A stretch of DNA of 64,000 bases from Corynebacterium sp. (GTDB taxonomy: Bacteria; Actinomycetota; Actinomycetes; Mycobacteriales; Mycobacteriaceae): positions 1-64,000 of the forward strand of contig NZ_JAUNKO010000002.1 in the NCBI RefSeq assembly GCF_030532715.1. Reading direction: 5' to 3'. Each line of letters begins with the position of its first letter. Positions within the stretch are counted from its first letter, which is position 1. Shown piece by piece: positions 44,499 to 53,902 of this stretch. Under the pieces are notes generated by a model. The model saw nothing but the letters and a program-made list of their open reading frames with translations, did not search any database and was not told where the DNA came from. The position numbers and the translations under genes were made by a program.

Positions 44499-47400
44499 AT
44501 GTCTGAACTTGTGTTGGAGCGCTTCCGCCCGCAGGTGGCGGCATGGTTTAGCGACGTTTACGCTGTGCCCACCGCCGCCCAAGCACAGGCATGGGAAAGC
44601 ATTAGCGATGGGCATAATGCGCTGGTGGTAGCACCGACAGGTTCCGGCAAGACCCTCGCGGCGTTTTTGTGGGCGCTGAATTCCTTGGTTGCTCCACCCG
44701 CCCAAACCGCGCTTTTCGACGCCCCGCTACCCGCCCAGCGTCGCCGCGTCAAGGTGCTGTATATCTCACCGTTGAAGGCGCTGGGGGTGGATGTGGAGCA
44801 CAACCTGCGGGCGCCGTTGCGAGGCATCGCTATGACCGCCCGACGCCTTGGGCTCCCTGTGCCGGACATTAAGGTCGGTGTGCGCTCAGGCGACACGACC
44901 GCCGCGGAGCGGGCGAAGTTGCAGCGCACCCCGCCGGACATTTTGATTACCACCCCCGAGTCGCTCTATTTGATGCTTTCCTCTAAGGCGGCCGCCACGT
45001 TAAGCGAGGTAGAAACGGTCATTGTGGATGAAATCCACGCCCTTGCCGGAACCAAGCGCGGCAGCCATCTTGCGCTGAGTTTGGAGCGGTTGGCGATGAT
45101 GACCAGCTTTCAGCGGATCGGACTGTCCGCAACGGTGCGCCCGCTGGATCGAGTTGCCGGGTTTTTAGGCCCCGACACCGTCATCGTTGCCCCGCCCGCG
45201 GAGAAATCCTGGGATCTGCAGGTCTATGTCGGTGAACAGGATATGTCGGATCTTTCTGGCCAGAAGCAGGGCTCCACGATCGGGGACGCGGTGATGGATT
45301 CGGATCTCCCGGAGTTCGCCAGCGAGTCCGCATTGCCTGTCGCTGGTTCCATGTGGCCTTCGATCGAGCGTGATGTCTATGCCCAGGTCATGGCGGCACG
45401 ATCCACACTGGTGTTTGTAAACTCGCGCCGCTCGGCGGAGCGGCTTACGTCTCGCCTGAATGAACTGTGGGCACTGGAACACGATCCGGAATCCCTTTCC
45501 CTCGAGCGGCGCCGAGACCCGGCGCAAATCATGTCGTCCAGCGATATCGCCGGGCGCGCGCCGCAAGTGATTGCCCGTGCCCACCATGGTTCCGTGAGCA
45601 AAGACGAGCGTGCCCTCACCGAACAATTACTCAAGTCTGGGGAGTTGCGGTGCGTGGTGGCAACATCCTCGCTCGAGCTTGGAATCGACATGGGTGCGGT
45701 CGAATTGGTGATTCAAGTGGAGTCACCGCCGTCGGTCGCCGCCGGGTTGCAGCGCGTGGGGCGGGCTGGCCACGCCGTGGGCGAGACGTCGAGAGGCAGG
45801 TTGTATCCGCTCCACCGCGCGGATCTCGTGCAAACCGCTGTGATCGTGCAACGCATGCGCGCTAGGCTGATCGAGGAGCTGAAGGTACCGAAGAATCCGC
45901 TGGATGTGCTCGCGCAACAAACCGTTGCGGCCGTGGCAATGACGCCGCTCCATGTTGATGATTGGTTCGATGTGGTGCGGCGTGCCTACCCATACCGCGA
46001 ACTACCCCGCGCAGCATTCGATGCTGTAATCGATTTGGTCAGCGGCAGTTATCCCAGCACAGAATTTTCGGATCTCCGGCCCCGGGTAGATTTTGATCGC
46101 GTTTCCGGCCTGCTCACTCCGCGGCCCGGGGCGCAACGTGTTGCGGTGACGAGTGGCGGAACCATTCCGGATCGGGGCATGTTTGGGGTGTACCTCGTTG
46201 GCGGACAAAGCGGTGCGCGGCGTGTGGGTGAGCTCGATGAGGAAATGGTGCACGAGACGCGAATCGGCGATGTGTTCACACTTGGGGCATCGAGTTGGCG
46301 GGTCGAGGAAATCGGCCGCGATCAAGTGTTGGTTACCCCGGCGCCTGGGCATACCGGTAGGTTGCCGTTTTGGAAGGGGGATCAGGCGGGCCGACCCGCG
46401 GAGCTCGGCAAAGCTGTGGGTGCGTTTCGCCGCAACCCTAGCTATAGCGATGATCTCGACGAAAACTCCGCGCACAACATTCAGAAGTTTCTTTCGGATC
46501 AGCAGCAGGCCACGGGAATCATTCCGGACGAACAAACCCTTGTGGTAGAACGTTTTCGCGATGAGCTTGGGGACTGGCGGGTGCTCTTACACTCGCCTTA
46601 TGGTCGTGGCGTTAACGCGGCGTGGGCATTGGCGGTGGGTACTCAATTCGACTTTGATACTCAGGTGGTCGCTGGCGATGACGGCATGATTTTGCGCATC
46701 CCTGATTGCGACGTGGAACCTGGAGCGAGCCTGTTTCACATTGATCCCGCCGAGGCGGAGGACATTGTCGCCCGAGAGGTAGGCGGGTCCGCGTTGTTTG
46801 CGTCGAGGTTCCGCGAGTGTGCGGCGCGCGCCTTATTGATGCCCCGCAAGCATCCCGGACAACGGACCCCATTGTGGCAGCAGCGCCAACGGGCGGCGCA
46901 GTTGCTGGAGGTGGCGCGAAAATACCCCACCTTTCCCGTGATTTTAGAAACCGTGCGCGAATGCCTACAGGATGTGTACGACTTGCCTGCGCTGGTGGGA
47001 TTGCTCCGTGATATTGCCGCGCGCCGCGTGCGCATCGTCGAGGTGACGGTGGACCAACCGAGCCCATTTGCCGCGGCGCTGATGTTTCATTACGCCGGTG
47101 CGTTTATGTACGAGGGTGACACCCCGTTGGCGGAAAAGCGGGCGGCTGCGCTGGCACTCGATCCAGCGCTGATGGCCCAGCTCTTGGGCAAGGTGGAATT
47201 GCGCGAACTCCTAGATGCGGATGTACTGGCGGCGGTGCACCTGGAAATCCGCCGGTATCAACGAGCCCGCACGCCGACGGAACTTGAGGATACGTTGCGG
47301 ATGCTTGGCCCGATACCCAGCGCCGATGTGGAATGGTATTGCAACTACCCAAATCCGCACTTGGCGTTGACGCCGCGGATGATGCGGGCGCGTATCGCGG

Positions 47401-48932
47401 GCGTGGAGCACCTCGCACTGACCCAGGATGCGCCGCTGCTGCGGGATGGGTTAGGCGTGCCGGTCCCGGCCGGGGTGGCCGCGCCAGCGGACCCAATCAC
47501 GGACGCACTGGAGCAATTGCTGGGTCGTTGGGCGCGAACCCACGGCCCGTTCACGCTGGCTGAAATAGCTGACGCGTTTGGGCTGCCGATCGCCAGTGCC
47601 CACAGCGTGGTTCGCAATCTTGACGTGTTGCCCGGACACTACACTTCCTCGGACGAACAGTTTTGCGATTCTCGTGTGTTGCGCATGTTGCGCACCCGAA
47701 GTCTCGCCGCCGCCCGTGCCGCAGTGTCGCCAGTCCCACAGGATGCGTTCGCCCGGTTCCTGCTGGATTGGCAGCGCGTCGCCCCGCTTGGCGGCACCCC
47801 GGAATTGAGCGGTATTGATGGCGTGTATTCCGTGATCGAGCAGCTTGCCGGGGTGCGGCTTCCGGCCAGCGCGTGGGAATCCATTGTGCTGCCTTCTCGC
47901 GTGGCAAACTACAATCCGGCGTGGCTGGACGAGCTCACCACCCACGGTGAGGTTGTCGTGCGTGGCGCGGGCAAAGCGGGGAGCCGAGACCCGTGGATTA
48001 TGCTGTTTCCTGCCGACGACGCGCCCTTGATCGCGGAGACGCCGGAGACACCGACGCTCGGCATGGTTGACCAACAAGTGTTTGATTTCCTGCGGCACGG
48101 TGGCGCCTACCTATTCCACGAAATTCGAGCAGCTGTTCCGGCAACGGTGGGGGAATTGCAGGCGGCAATTTGGAACCTCGTGGAAGTCGGGCTGGTTGCC
48201 CCTGACGGTTTCCAGCCCGTCCGCGCTCACCTCGGCTCCGGCGGACGAGTGGCGCATCGTGCGTCGAGGCGGCCGTCGCGTACCCGCGCCGCGATTCCCC
48301 CAGACTTGGTGGGGCGCTGGTCTGCTCCACAGCCGAGCCAAACGTTTGTTCCGAATGCTACTGAGCGCGGGAAAGCGCTTGGCGATCTCTGGATGGCGCG
48401 CTACGGTGTGGTCACGCGCGGCAGTATCGTCTCCGAAGACGTTATCGGCGGATTCGCACTGGCGTATCGAGTGTTCAGCGGCTTCGAGGAGCGGGGTAAA
48501 GCGATGCGCGGCTACCTGATCGACGGACTGGGGGCCTCCCAATTTTCCACCTCTGCCGTAGTGGACCGCCTGCGCACCTATGCTGACCGAGATTCGAAAA
48601 CAACATCTGTTCATGTGGTGGCGGCCGCGGACCCTGCCAACCCTTACGGTGCGGCGTTGCCGTGGCCCGTACCCAACCTGAGCCGCGCTGCTGGCGCCCG
48701 CGTGATTCTTGTGGACGGCGGGCTGGCAGGCTACCTGACCCGCGGCGGCAAACACTTGACCATCGTCGCCGAAGACCGCGTGGCTGAGATCGCGCATGCG
48801 CTGTCCCACACCGGTGATACCGTGGCTAAAATTAACGGCGAAAACGCTCTGACCTCGCCGTTTCTGCCGCAATTGCGGGCGATCGGTGCGCGCATCAGCC
48901 CTCAGGGCGTGCGCTGCGCGAAGCTAGGATAG
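44499..48932 (+). CDS. lhr: ATP-dependent helicase Lhr (large helicase-related)
   Basis: A 1477-residue superfamily 2 3'-to-5' helicase. The helicase core spans residues 1-850, with Walker A APTGSGKT at 45-52, VVDEIHALAGTKRG near 176, GLSATVRP near 208 and VGRAGHAVGETSRGR near 424. The winged-helix and Lhr-specific domains follow, and the C-terminal 600 residues form the long bacterial extension found in mycobacterial Lhr. It acts in DNA repair or on RNA:DNA hybrids. The ATG at 44499 gives MSELVLERF, the usual N-terminus. The next gene, nei, starts 4 bases after the stop, so the two are coupled in a repair operon. Confidence 0.95.
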   Translation: MSELVLERFRPQVAAWFSDVYAVPTAAQAQAWESISDGHNALVVAPTGSGKTLAAFLWALNSLVAPPAQTALFDAPLPAQRRRVKVLYISPLKALGVDVEHNLRAPLRGIAMTARRLGLPVPDIKVGVRSGDTTAAERAKLQRTPPDILITTPESLYLMLSSKAAATLSEVETVIVDEIHALAGTKRGSHLALSLERLAMMTSFQRIGLSATVRPLDRVAGFLGPDTVIVAPPAEKSWDLQVYVGEQDMSDLSGQKQGSTIGDAVMDSDLPEFASESALPVAGSMWPSIERDVYAQVMAARSTLVFVNSRRSAERLTSRLNELWALEHDPESLSLERRRDPAQIMSSSDIAGRAPQVIARAHHGSVSKDERALTEQLLKSGELRCVVATSSLELGIDMGAVELVIQVESPPSVAAGLQRVGRAGHAVGETSRGRLYPLHRADLVQTAVIVQRMRARLIEELKVPKNPLDVLAQQTVAAVAMTPLHVDDWFDVVRRAYPYRELPRAAFDAVIDLVSGSYPSTEFSDLRPRVDFDRVSGLLTPRPGAQRVAVTSGGTIPDRGMFGVYLVGGQSGARRVGELDEEMVHETRIGDVFTLGASSWRVEEIGRDQVLVTPAPGHTGRLPFWKGDQAGRPAELGKAVGAFRRNPSYSDDLDENSAHNIQKFLSDQQQATGIIPDEQTLVVERFRDELGDWRVLLHSPYGRGVNAAWALAVGTQFDFDTQVVAGDDGMILRIPDCDVEPGASLFHIDPAEAEDIVAREVGGSALFASRFRECAARALLMPRKHPGQRTPLWQQRQRAAQLLEVARKYPTFPVILETVRECLQDVYDLPALVGLLRDIAARRVRIVEVTVDQPSPFAAALMFHYAGAFMYEGDTPLAEKRAAALALDPALMAQLLGKVELRELLDADVLAAVHLEIRRYQRARTPTELEDTLRMLGPIPSADVEWYCNYPNPHLALTPRMMRARIAGVEHLALTQDAPLLRDGLGVPVPAGVAAPADPITDALEQLLGRWARTHGPFTLAEIADAFGLPIASAHSVVRNLDVLPGHYTSSDEQFCDSRVLRMLRTRSLAAARAAVSPVPQDAFARFLLDWQRVAPLGGTPELSGIDGVYSVIEQLAGVRLPASAWESIVLPSRVANYNPAWLDELTTHGEVVVRGAGKAGSRDPWIMLFPADDAPLIAETPETPTLGMVDQQVFDFLRHGGAYLFHEIRAAVPATVGELQAAIWNLVEVGLVAPDGFQPVRAHLGSGGRVAHRASRRPSRTRAAIPPDLVGRWSAPQPSQTFVPNATERGKALGDLWMARYGVVTRGSIVSEDVIGGFALAYRVFSGFEERGKAMRGYLIDGLGASQFSTSAVVDRLRTYADRDSKTTSVHVVAAADPANPYGAALPWPVPNLSRAAGARVILVDGGLAGYLTRGGKHLTIVAEDRVAEIAHALSHTGDTVAKINGENALTSPFLPQLRAIGARISPQGVRCAKLG

Positions 48933-48936
48933 CGGC

Positions 48937-49743
48937 ATGCCCGAAGGTGATTCCGTTTTCCAATTGGCCGAGCGGCTGCAACCCCTCACCGGCCGTGTGG
49001 TGAGCCGCACCCAGCTGCGAGTGCCGCACGTTGCCACCGTGCGTTTCGACGGCGCGCCCCTCACCCGCATCTGGCCGTACGGCAAACACTTGTTTATGCG
49101 GTTCGATGAGCGGGTGCTGCACACACACCTGAAAATGGAGGGCTCGTGGTCAGTGCACACCACGGGAACGCGATGGCGCAAGCCTGGGTATAAGGCCCGG
49201 GTGGTGCTGCAATTTTCCGGCGGCATCGAACTCGTCGGGTTCGAACTTGGTTTTGTTCGCGTGTTTCCGGCGTCGGAGTATGCCAATGCCATCGCGCACC
49301 TCGGCCCAGATGTGCTCGCCGAGGAATGGGACGTGGCGGAAGCCGCCCGCCGAATCCTGCTCAGGCCCGAACGCCCGATCGGTACCGCCTTGTTGGATCA
49401 ACGGAATCTTGCCGGCGTTGGCAATGAGTACCGCATGGAAGTGTGCTTCCTCGCTGGCATTCATCCGGCGACCCCAGTCGCCCACGTTGACGTTGCCAAG
49501 GTGCTGCGTATCACGCGGCGCCTCATGTGGGGGAATCGACGCTCGCCGATCCGCGTGACCACCGGGGTGCGGCGCGCCGGGGAAAACTCGTACGTGTTCG
49601 GGCGCAACCACCAACCATGCCGACGCTGCGGGACCCTAATCCGCAAGGATTTTTTAGGCGGCCCGGACCTTGGTGGCGACGCGCACGAGCTGGAACGCGT
49701 GATTTGGTGGTGCCCAAGCTGCCAGCCGATGCTTGGGGAGTAG
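48937..49743 (+). CDS. nei: Endonuclease VIII-like DNA glycosylase/AP lyase
   Basis: A 268-residue Fpg/Nei-family base-excision enzyme that removes oxidised bases and nicks abasic sites. The N-terminus MPEGDSV supplies the catalytic Pro and Glu. WPYGKHLFMRF near 47 carries the conserved Lys, ALLDQRNLAGVGNEYRMEVCF near 152 is the helix-two-turn-helix, and the C-terminal zinc finger has CRRCG and CPSC near 229 and 262. It begins 4 bases after lhr. The Nei2 type is the common actinobacterial form, including the pairing with lhr. Confidence 0.95.
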   Translation: MPEGDSVFQLAERLQPLTGRVVSRTQLRVPHVATVRFDGAPLTRIWPYGKHLFMRFDERVLHTHLKMEGSWSVHTTGTRWRKPGYKARVVLQFSGGIELVGFELGFVRVFPASEYANAIAHLGPDVLAEEWDVAEAARRILLRPERPIGTALLDQRNLAGVGNEYRMEVCFLAGIHPATPVAHVDVAKVLRITRRLMWGNRRSPIRVTTGVRRAGENSYVFGRNHQPCRRCGTLIRKDFLGGPDLGGDAHELERVIWWCPSCQPMLGE

Positions 49744-49783
49744 CGAGCGCATCGAGCGGCAAAGCTGACTACGCGGATTGGTC

Positions 49784-49789
49784 TAGTCT
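49784..49789 (+). promoter_or_regulatory. -10 element of padR-like gene (leaderless)
   Basis: TAGTCT ends 6 bases before the ATG at 49796. No ribosome site lies between. Confidence 0.5.
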
Positions 49790-49795
49790 TGTGCC

Positions 49796-50314
49796 ATGGC
49801 CTACGTCATTCTCGGATTGCTGCTGATCCGCCCCAGGAGTCTCTACGATCTTGTGCGGGCGTTCGAAGCTGGACCGGCGTTGTTTTATAGTGCGAGCTCC
49901 GGCAGCATTAAACGCGCGATCGACGGTTTGTTGCGGGATGGGCGCATTGAAGTCGACCATATTGACCCCGCTGCGCGCGGCCGGAAAACCTACCGCATTA
50001 CTCCCGTCGGGACCACGGAGTTTCGCACATGGATGCGCAGCGACATTTCGGGAAGTAACGCGGAGCCTGCCATCCTTGCCCGATTGTTCTTCTTAGGTTT
50101 TTTGCCGCCCGAGCAACGCGAAGAAGTGCTTGACAATATTGAAGATGCGCTGCAACGAGGCTGCGATCATCTGGTTGACATCGAGCAACAGGTGGCGCAA
50201 ACAGAGATTCCAAAGCATCTTGCAGATGTGGCGACCTACCAGCGGGCCACGCTTGCGTATGGGTTAGCCGCCCACCAATTCGGGCTCAACTGGTTTCGTG
50301 AAAACTTGCGGTAG
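49796..50314 (+). CDS. PadR-family transcriptional regulator
   Basis: A 172-residue regulator. Residues 1-80 form the PadR winged helix: ILGLLLIRPRSLYDLVRAF, then SSGSIKRAIDGLLRDGRIEVDHIDPAARGRKTYRITPVG. The C-terminal Vir-like helical domain of about 90 residues serves in dimerisation. PadR proteins usually repress nearby transport or detoxification genes. The convergent MFS exporter, whose coding end overlaps this gene by 51 bases, is a natural candidate, though its promoter is 1.2 kb away. The mRNA appears leaderless. Confidence 0.88.
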   Translation: MAYVILGLLLIRPRSLYDLVRAFEAGPALFYSASSGSIKRAIDGLLRDGRIEVDHIDPAARGRKTYRITPVGTTEFRTWMRSDISGSNAEPAILARLFFLGFLPPEQREEVLDNIEDALQRGCDHLVDIEQQVAQTEIPKHLADVATYQRATLAYGLAAHQFGLNWFRENLR

Positions 50315-51508
50315 TTGATCCTCCACCTTCGTATTGCGGGTGCAGAACCAACTGCCGGCCACCACGCACACCAAGCTGACGGAGGTAAACACCGTGGGCA
50401 TCATCCAGTCGCCGCTGTAGTCGTACAATAGGCCGAACCCAAGCGGGCCAATGCACGCCATTGTGTAGCCGGCGCCTTGCCCGAACGCGGACAGTGCGGT
50501 CGCGCCGTCGACAGTCCGTGAACGGAAATTGATCAGGGTGAGCGCCATGGGGAAGCTACAGGGACCAATCGCGGAAAGCGTAATCCAAAGCCACGGCGCA
50601 GCCATCGCATCCCAAGCCATGCCAACATTGCCCACAATAAACAACGCCGCGAAGGTAACGACGATGGGGAACGGGTCGTCGAAACGCGCGACGAACCACG
50701 GGCCAATAAACGCGAGCAACAACCCCAGCGCAGACCACCACGCCAGCATCGTTGCGCCGAACTGGAGCTCGGCACCCGCGTCAACGTACATGCGAGGAAT
50801 GAAAATCATGAGCGAGTACGTGGTCAAACTGGTGCAGCCGAACATCACCGCAAGCCCAACGCCGATCGGGGTTTTCCACACCGGGGTACGCCGATGTCGC
50901 TGACTGCTCGCCGCAGCCGCGCCGCCAGCGCCGCCGTGACGTACCAATGGCAGCCACGCCAAGGCCGCCACCGCCCCTAGCACCGCCCACGACGCCAAGG
51001 ACAGCTGCCAATTTGTGTGAATAGCCAGCGGTTCGGCGAACAAGGGAGCGACGGACATGCCGATTTGCATGGCCACCATATACGTCGTTGACATCGACGG
51101 CACGTGGTTTGGAAAATGCGCCCGAATCGTCACCGGCATCAGCGCATTCGTGGCGCCGATAGCAAACAACGTCACCACTGAACCCGCCAACAACATGGGA
51201 AAAGATGGACCCAATACCCGAAGCACCTGGCCCAGCGCGGTCAACACCATGGCCAGAAGCAACGCGCGGTGCAGAGGCAAACGCCGCAATAACCACGGGG
51301 TGACAAACGCGCTGAACGCGAACATCGCCGTAGGAATCATGCCAAGAACGCCCACCAACGTACTGCCAATGCCCAACGCTTCCTGAATGCGCGGCACCAG
51401 CGGCGGCAGTGCAGTGACTGCGGCGCGTAAGTTGAGAGCCGTCAAAAATATTGCAATCAGGGCGATAAGCTTAGGTTGTTGAAGCGCTGAAACTCGCAGT
51501 TGAGACAC
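50264..51508 (-). CDS. MFS transporter, CynX/NimT-like
   Basis: A 414-residue permease of 12 helices from the CynX/NimT branch of the major facilitator superfamily (cyanate and nitroimidazole transporters). Typical parts are LTALNLRAAVTALPPLVPRI near 21 and FAIGATNALMPVTIRAHFPN near 107. I chose GTG 51508 because TATAGT ends 7 bases upstream, giving a leaderless mRNA. A 591-codon reading that continues to 52039 runs antisense through the lipoprotein gene and has no transporter-like sequence. The end overlaps padR by 51 bases. The substrate is unknown. Confidence 0.87.
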   Translation of the reverse strand: MSQLRVSALQQPKLIALIAIFLTALNLRAAVTALPPLVPRIQEALGIGSTLVGVLGMIPTAMFAFSAFVTPWLLRRLPLHRALLLAMVLTALGQVLRVLGPSFPMLLAGSVVTLFAIGATNALMPVTIRAHFPNHVPSMSTTYMVAMQIGMSVAPLFAEPLAIHTNWQLSLASWAVLGAVAALAWLPLVRHGGAGGAAAASSQRHRRTPVWKTPIGVGLAVMFGCTSLTTYSLMIFIPRMYVDAGAELQFGATMLAWWSALGLLLAFIGPWFVARFDDPFPIVVTFAALFIVGNVGMAWDAMAAPWLWITLSAIGPCSFPMALTLINFRSRTVDGATALSAFGQGAGYTMACIGPLGFGLLYDYSGDWMMPTVFTSVSLVCVVAGSWFCTRNTKVEDQLPQVFTKPVEPELVGG

Positions 51509-51515
51509 GCACGCT

Positions 51516-51521
51516 ACTATA
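51516..51521 (-). promoter_or_regulatory. -10 element of the MFS gene (leaderless)
   Basis: TATAGT on the minus strand, 7 bases (AGCGTGC) before the GTG at 51508. It fixes the start of this gene against the much longer open frame. Confidence 0.55.
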
Positions 51522-51619
51522 TACCGCCCCACCCGGGGCCTAGCTGGGGGTAGGCGCGCTGAGTAACGTGGGCGGTAACCTGTGCCCAGAGAGGCGAACC
51601 ACCAGGAGGTTACACACCC

Positions 51620-52216
51620 ATGAAAAAAATCGCGATGATTTCGATGGTCCCCATCGTCGCGTTCGCAACAGCAGCGTGCAATAACGGCGAACCCGAACTC
51701 GGAAAAGCGCAATCGGGGGTGGAATCCGCCTCCGCGCTCGCCAGTGAAACCTCGACCACCGCGCACGCCACCTCCACGAAAACCTCGCCACCACCCGTCA
51801 TGAGCGAAGACGGGCCAGGTGAAGTCAGCGTTGAGGTTGACGGAAACGTCATCGACGAACAATTCACACCCGTCGTGTGCTTCCCTGAAGGCCCCACATT
51901 GAAACTGGAAGGCGGCGTGGAACATAGCGCCCAAATCCATGCCAACGTCGAGGGTGCCGACGACGTTCCCACACTCGGGCAGCTTACGATCAAGACCCAC
52001 ACCCTCAATGTGCACATCGACGAACGCACCCGCGAACAAACGCTAGTGACTAAAGAGGGCGACGCTTGGGTGATCGATGGACAGGGCATGCACGAAGGTC
52101 ACGCCAACGCCGAGCTGCCCGCTACCGTGAAAGTGCGCATTGTCTGCCCCGGTGGGACTGGTGGGGTTGATGCGCCGGCCGACGATGCCCCAATTGAGGA
52201 AGCACCTCAGGGATGA
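51620..52216 (+). CDS. LpqH-like (19-kDa antigen family) lipoprotein
   Basis: A 198-residue exported lipoprotein with signal MKKIAMISMVPIVAFATAAC and lipid-modified Cys at 20. A Ser/Thr-rich linker follows, then a beta-domain (VSVEVDGNVIDEQFTPVVCFPEGPTL near 68-93, ending KVRIVCP near 177) with two Cys likely disulfide-linked. The order of elements resembles mycobacterial LpqH, whose domain also begins with a short V-x-I-D-G strand and ends E-I-x-V-x-C. The ribosome site AGGAGG is strong. The last 20 residues are acidic. The role is probably surface-associated; the function is unknown. Confidence 0.78.
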   Translation: MKKIAMISMVPIVAFATAACNNGEPELGKAQSGVESASALASETSTTAHATSTKTSPPPVMSEDGPGEVSVEVDGNVIDEQFTPVVCFPEGPTLKLEGGVEHSAQIHANVEGADDVPTLGQLTIKTHTLNVHIDERTREQTLVTKEGDAWVIDGQGMHEGHANAELPATVKVRIVCPGGTGGVDAPADDAPIEEAPQG

Positions 52217-52315
52217 CCACCGGGTGAAGCCTTTTCAGCAGATCCCTTACGCGCCGGCGAATATTTTTCTACAATTGCTTGTGGCAAGTCCGTTTGGCCG
52301 GGTAGAACAGGATGT

Positions 52316-52345
52316 GGGGCTGGTTGCACGAATGCAACCAGCCCC
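52316..52345 (+). terminator. Stable hairpin after the lipoprotein gene
   Basis: A perfect 13-bp stem GGGGCTGGTTGCA with TGCAACCAGCCCC around CGAA, 100 bases after the lipoprotein stop. A tail of ATTGGCTTT follows. It could also stop transcription of the convergent membrane-protein gene. Confidence 0.6.
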
Positions 52346-52384
52346 ATTGGCTTTGGGTAGCTTATCCGCACACGGTGGTGAGCA

Positions 52385-53902
52385 TCATGAGATCAAAGGG
52401 CGCATCGTCATTTCCTTGTCCACGATGTGCTCTTGGAGTTGCTTTTTCAAGGTGAGCACATCTTCCAGGAAGCGCCGTGAAATAGTGCTGAGCCGGATTG
52501 GGCGCTTGGCACGCCACGGTAATGTCATGCTCGTCGTGTAGGGAGTCATGGTGCCGCGAAGGATTTGGTTGGCGGCATGCGCATAGCGGGTGCTTTCCAG
52601 GATGCCCAGCCCGACGGGGATGATCAGCGTGATGACGATCTGCATGATCATGAGATTGACTGGTGGTCGCACATTATATTCTGTGCTGAGTACTTCCGAC
52701 ATGGCAAGCACCGGCACAATGAACAAGAGCGTGGCCGCGATAAACAGCGCGATGAGTACTGGGCGATGATGCAGGATGTATCGCTGGCGCAATTGCAGCG
52801 GGAATCGCATGCGTGTGAGGGTGCTCGCCATGATTGGGATGGAAATGAGTGACGTGATGATCGTCAACGTGAACACGTCGGAGATCGGTTGCGTGAGTAA
52901 GCGTTCCGCGAACACCATATTAAGCACGGCGGTGAAAAACGCCGCCAAGCCATACATGAGCACAAAGCGCGGTAGGTTTAGCGACAGTGATGCTGGTAGC
53001 TCTTCGTAGTCGGCGTTAGAAATCTGAACCACTTTACGTTGCTCATTGTCCTCGGTGGGGATTTTCGCCCATTGCAGCAACGCTGCGTATTTCGAATCGT
53101 TTTCGATGGTGCGTAGCAGTTTCTGCACGTCATCGTCGTAACCGAAGAAATCCATACTCAAAATGACTTGGATAATGCCGCCCACCAGGATGCAGGTCAA
53201 AGCAAAGGCGATGGATTCGAAACGGGATGCGGGGGACAGCCAAGCAAACACTGTCCAAACGGCGGAAAGTACCGTCAGTGCGTGCACCAACGTGTGTTGC
53301 AGGAACCGTAGTGTGGAGTCCACTTTGCTGAAGGTAACCACGTATTGGGCGGCGTTTTTCACGTAGTGAGCGGGGTGTTCCAGTTGCTCAGAATTTGCAT
53401 TTGTGTGAGATGGTCGGAGCTTATTCAGCGTGGACTTGATCTTTGTTTCCGCGCGCGAAGCGGTAGCTTTTAGATACGCTGAAATGCCGACGAATAGCGC
53501 CATAATCGTGATCGTTATGGCGAATGGCGGAGCCGGATCTGGGCCGCCGAAAAAAGCGCCGAAATACGTAAAATTCGACGAGAAAAGGAAAAACGTTATC
53601 GCGAAAAGTAATAGCTGTACAATCGCGGTGCCGCGTCGTTTACCTTGCTCGGCTTGGTAGAAAGAAGCCATGGTTTGAAAGGCGGTCATCGTGCCCATCT
53701 TCGGTTGCTGCGGCGCGGCCGTAATGTGATGCTGAGTTGTCGTATTCCCGCTGATGGAGGTCACTGCTTCGTAGCTGCTTGAGGCTACTTCAAGCGCCGA
53801 CGAAGTGCGCGAATCTGCACCGGTTTCCGCAAGGTCGATGACGGTGTCGCGGTCGGGTTTGCGTGAAAGTATCTCGGTGGGTCGAAATTCAGAATTGGAC
53901 AT
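52385..53902 (-). CDS. Unknown polytopic membrane protein
   Basis: A 505-residue protein that I do not recognise. The N-terminal 90 residues are polar and Ser/Thr-rich, so probably disordered and cytosolic. About eight membrane helices follow in pairs (near residues 92-112, 127-147, 205-225, 232-252, 318-340, 348-368, 380-402 and 415-437). A polar loop lies near 150-190, another near 255-300 contains the acidic segment KIPTEDNEQRKVVQISNADYEEL, and the C-terminus is charged. No transporter or enzyme motif is seen. TTGAGGC precedes the ATG, and TAGGAT sits near 53951 on the minus strand. The flanks are gene-poor, so an accessory origin is possible. Confidence 0.75.
   Translation of the reverse strand: MSNSEFRPTEILSRKPDRDTVIDLAETGADSRTSSALEVASSSYEAVTSISGNTTTQHHITAAPQQPKMGTMTAFQTMASFYQAEQGKRRGTAIVQLLLFAITFFLFSSNFTYFGAFFGGPDPAPPFAITITIMALFVGISAYLKATASRAETKIKSTLNKLRPSHTNANSEQLEHPAHYVKNAAQYVVTFSKVDSTLRFLQHTLVHALTVLSAVWTVFAWLSPASRFESIAFALTCILVGGIIQVILSMDFFGYDDDVQKLLRTIENDSKYAALLQWAKIPTEDNEQRKVVQISNADYEELPASLSLNLPRFVLMYGLAAFFTAVLNMVFAERLLTQPISDVFTLTIITSLISIPIMASTLTRMRFPLQLRQRYILHHRPVLIALFIAATLLFIVPVLAMSEVLSTEYNVRPPVNLMIMQIVITLIIPVGLGILESTRYAHAANQILRGTMTPYTTSMTLPWRAKRPIRLSTISRRFLEDVLTLKKQLQEHIVDKEMTMRPLIS

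Noticed and set aside
51509..52039. Upstream extension of the MFS transporter reading frame
   Set aside because: The extension is antisense to the lipoprotein gene and not hydrophobic. The GTG at 51508 with TATAGT 7 bases upstream gives a normal 12-helix protein.
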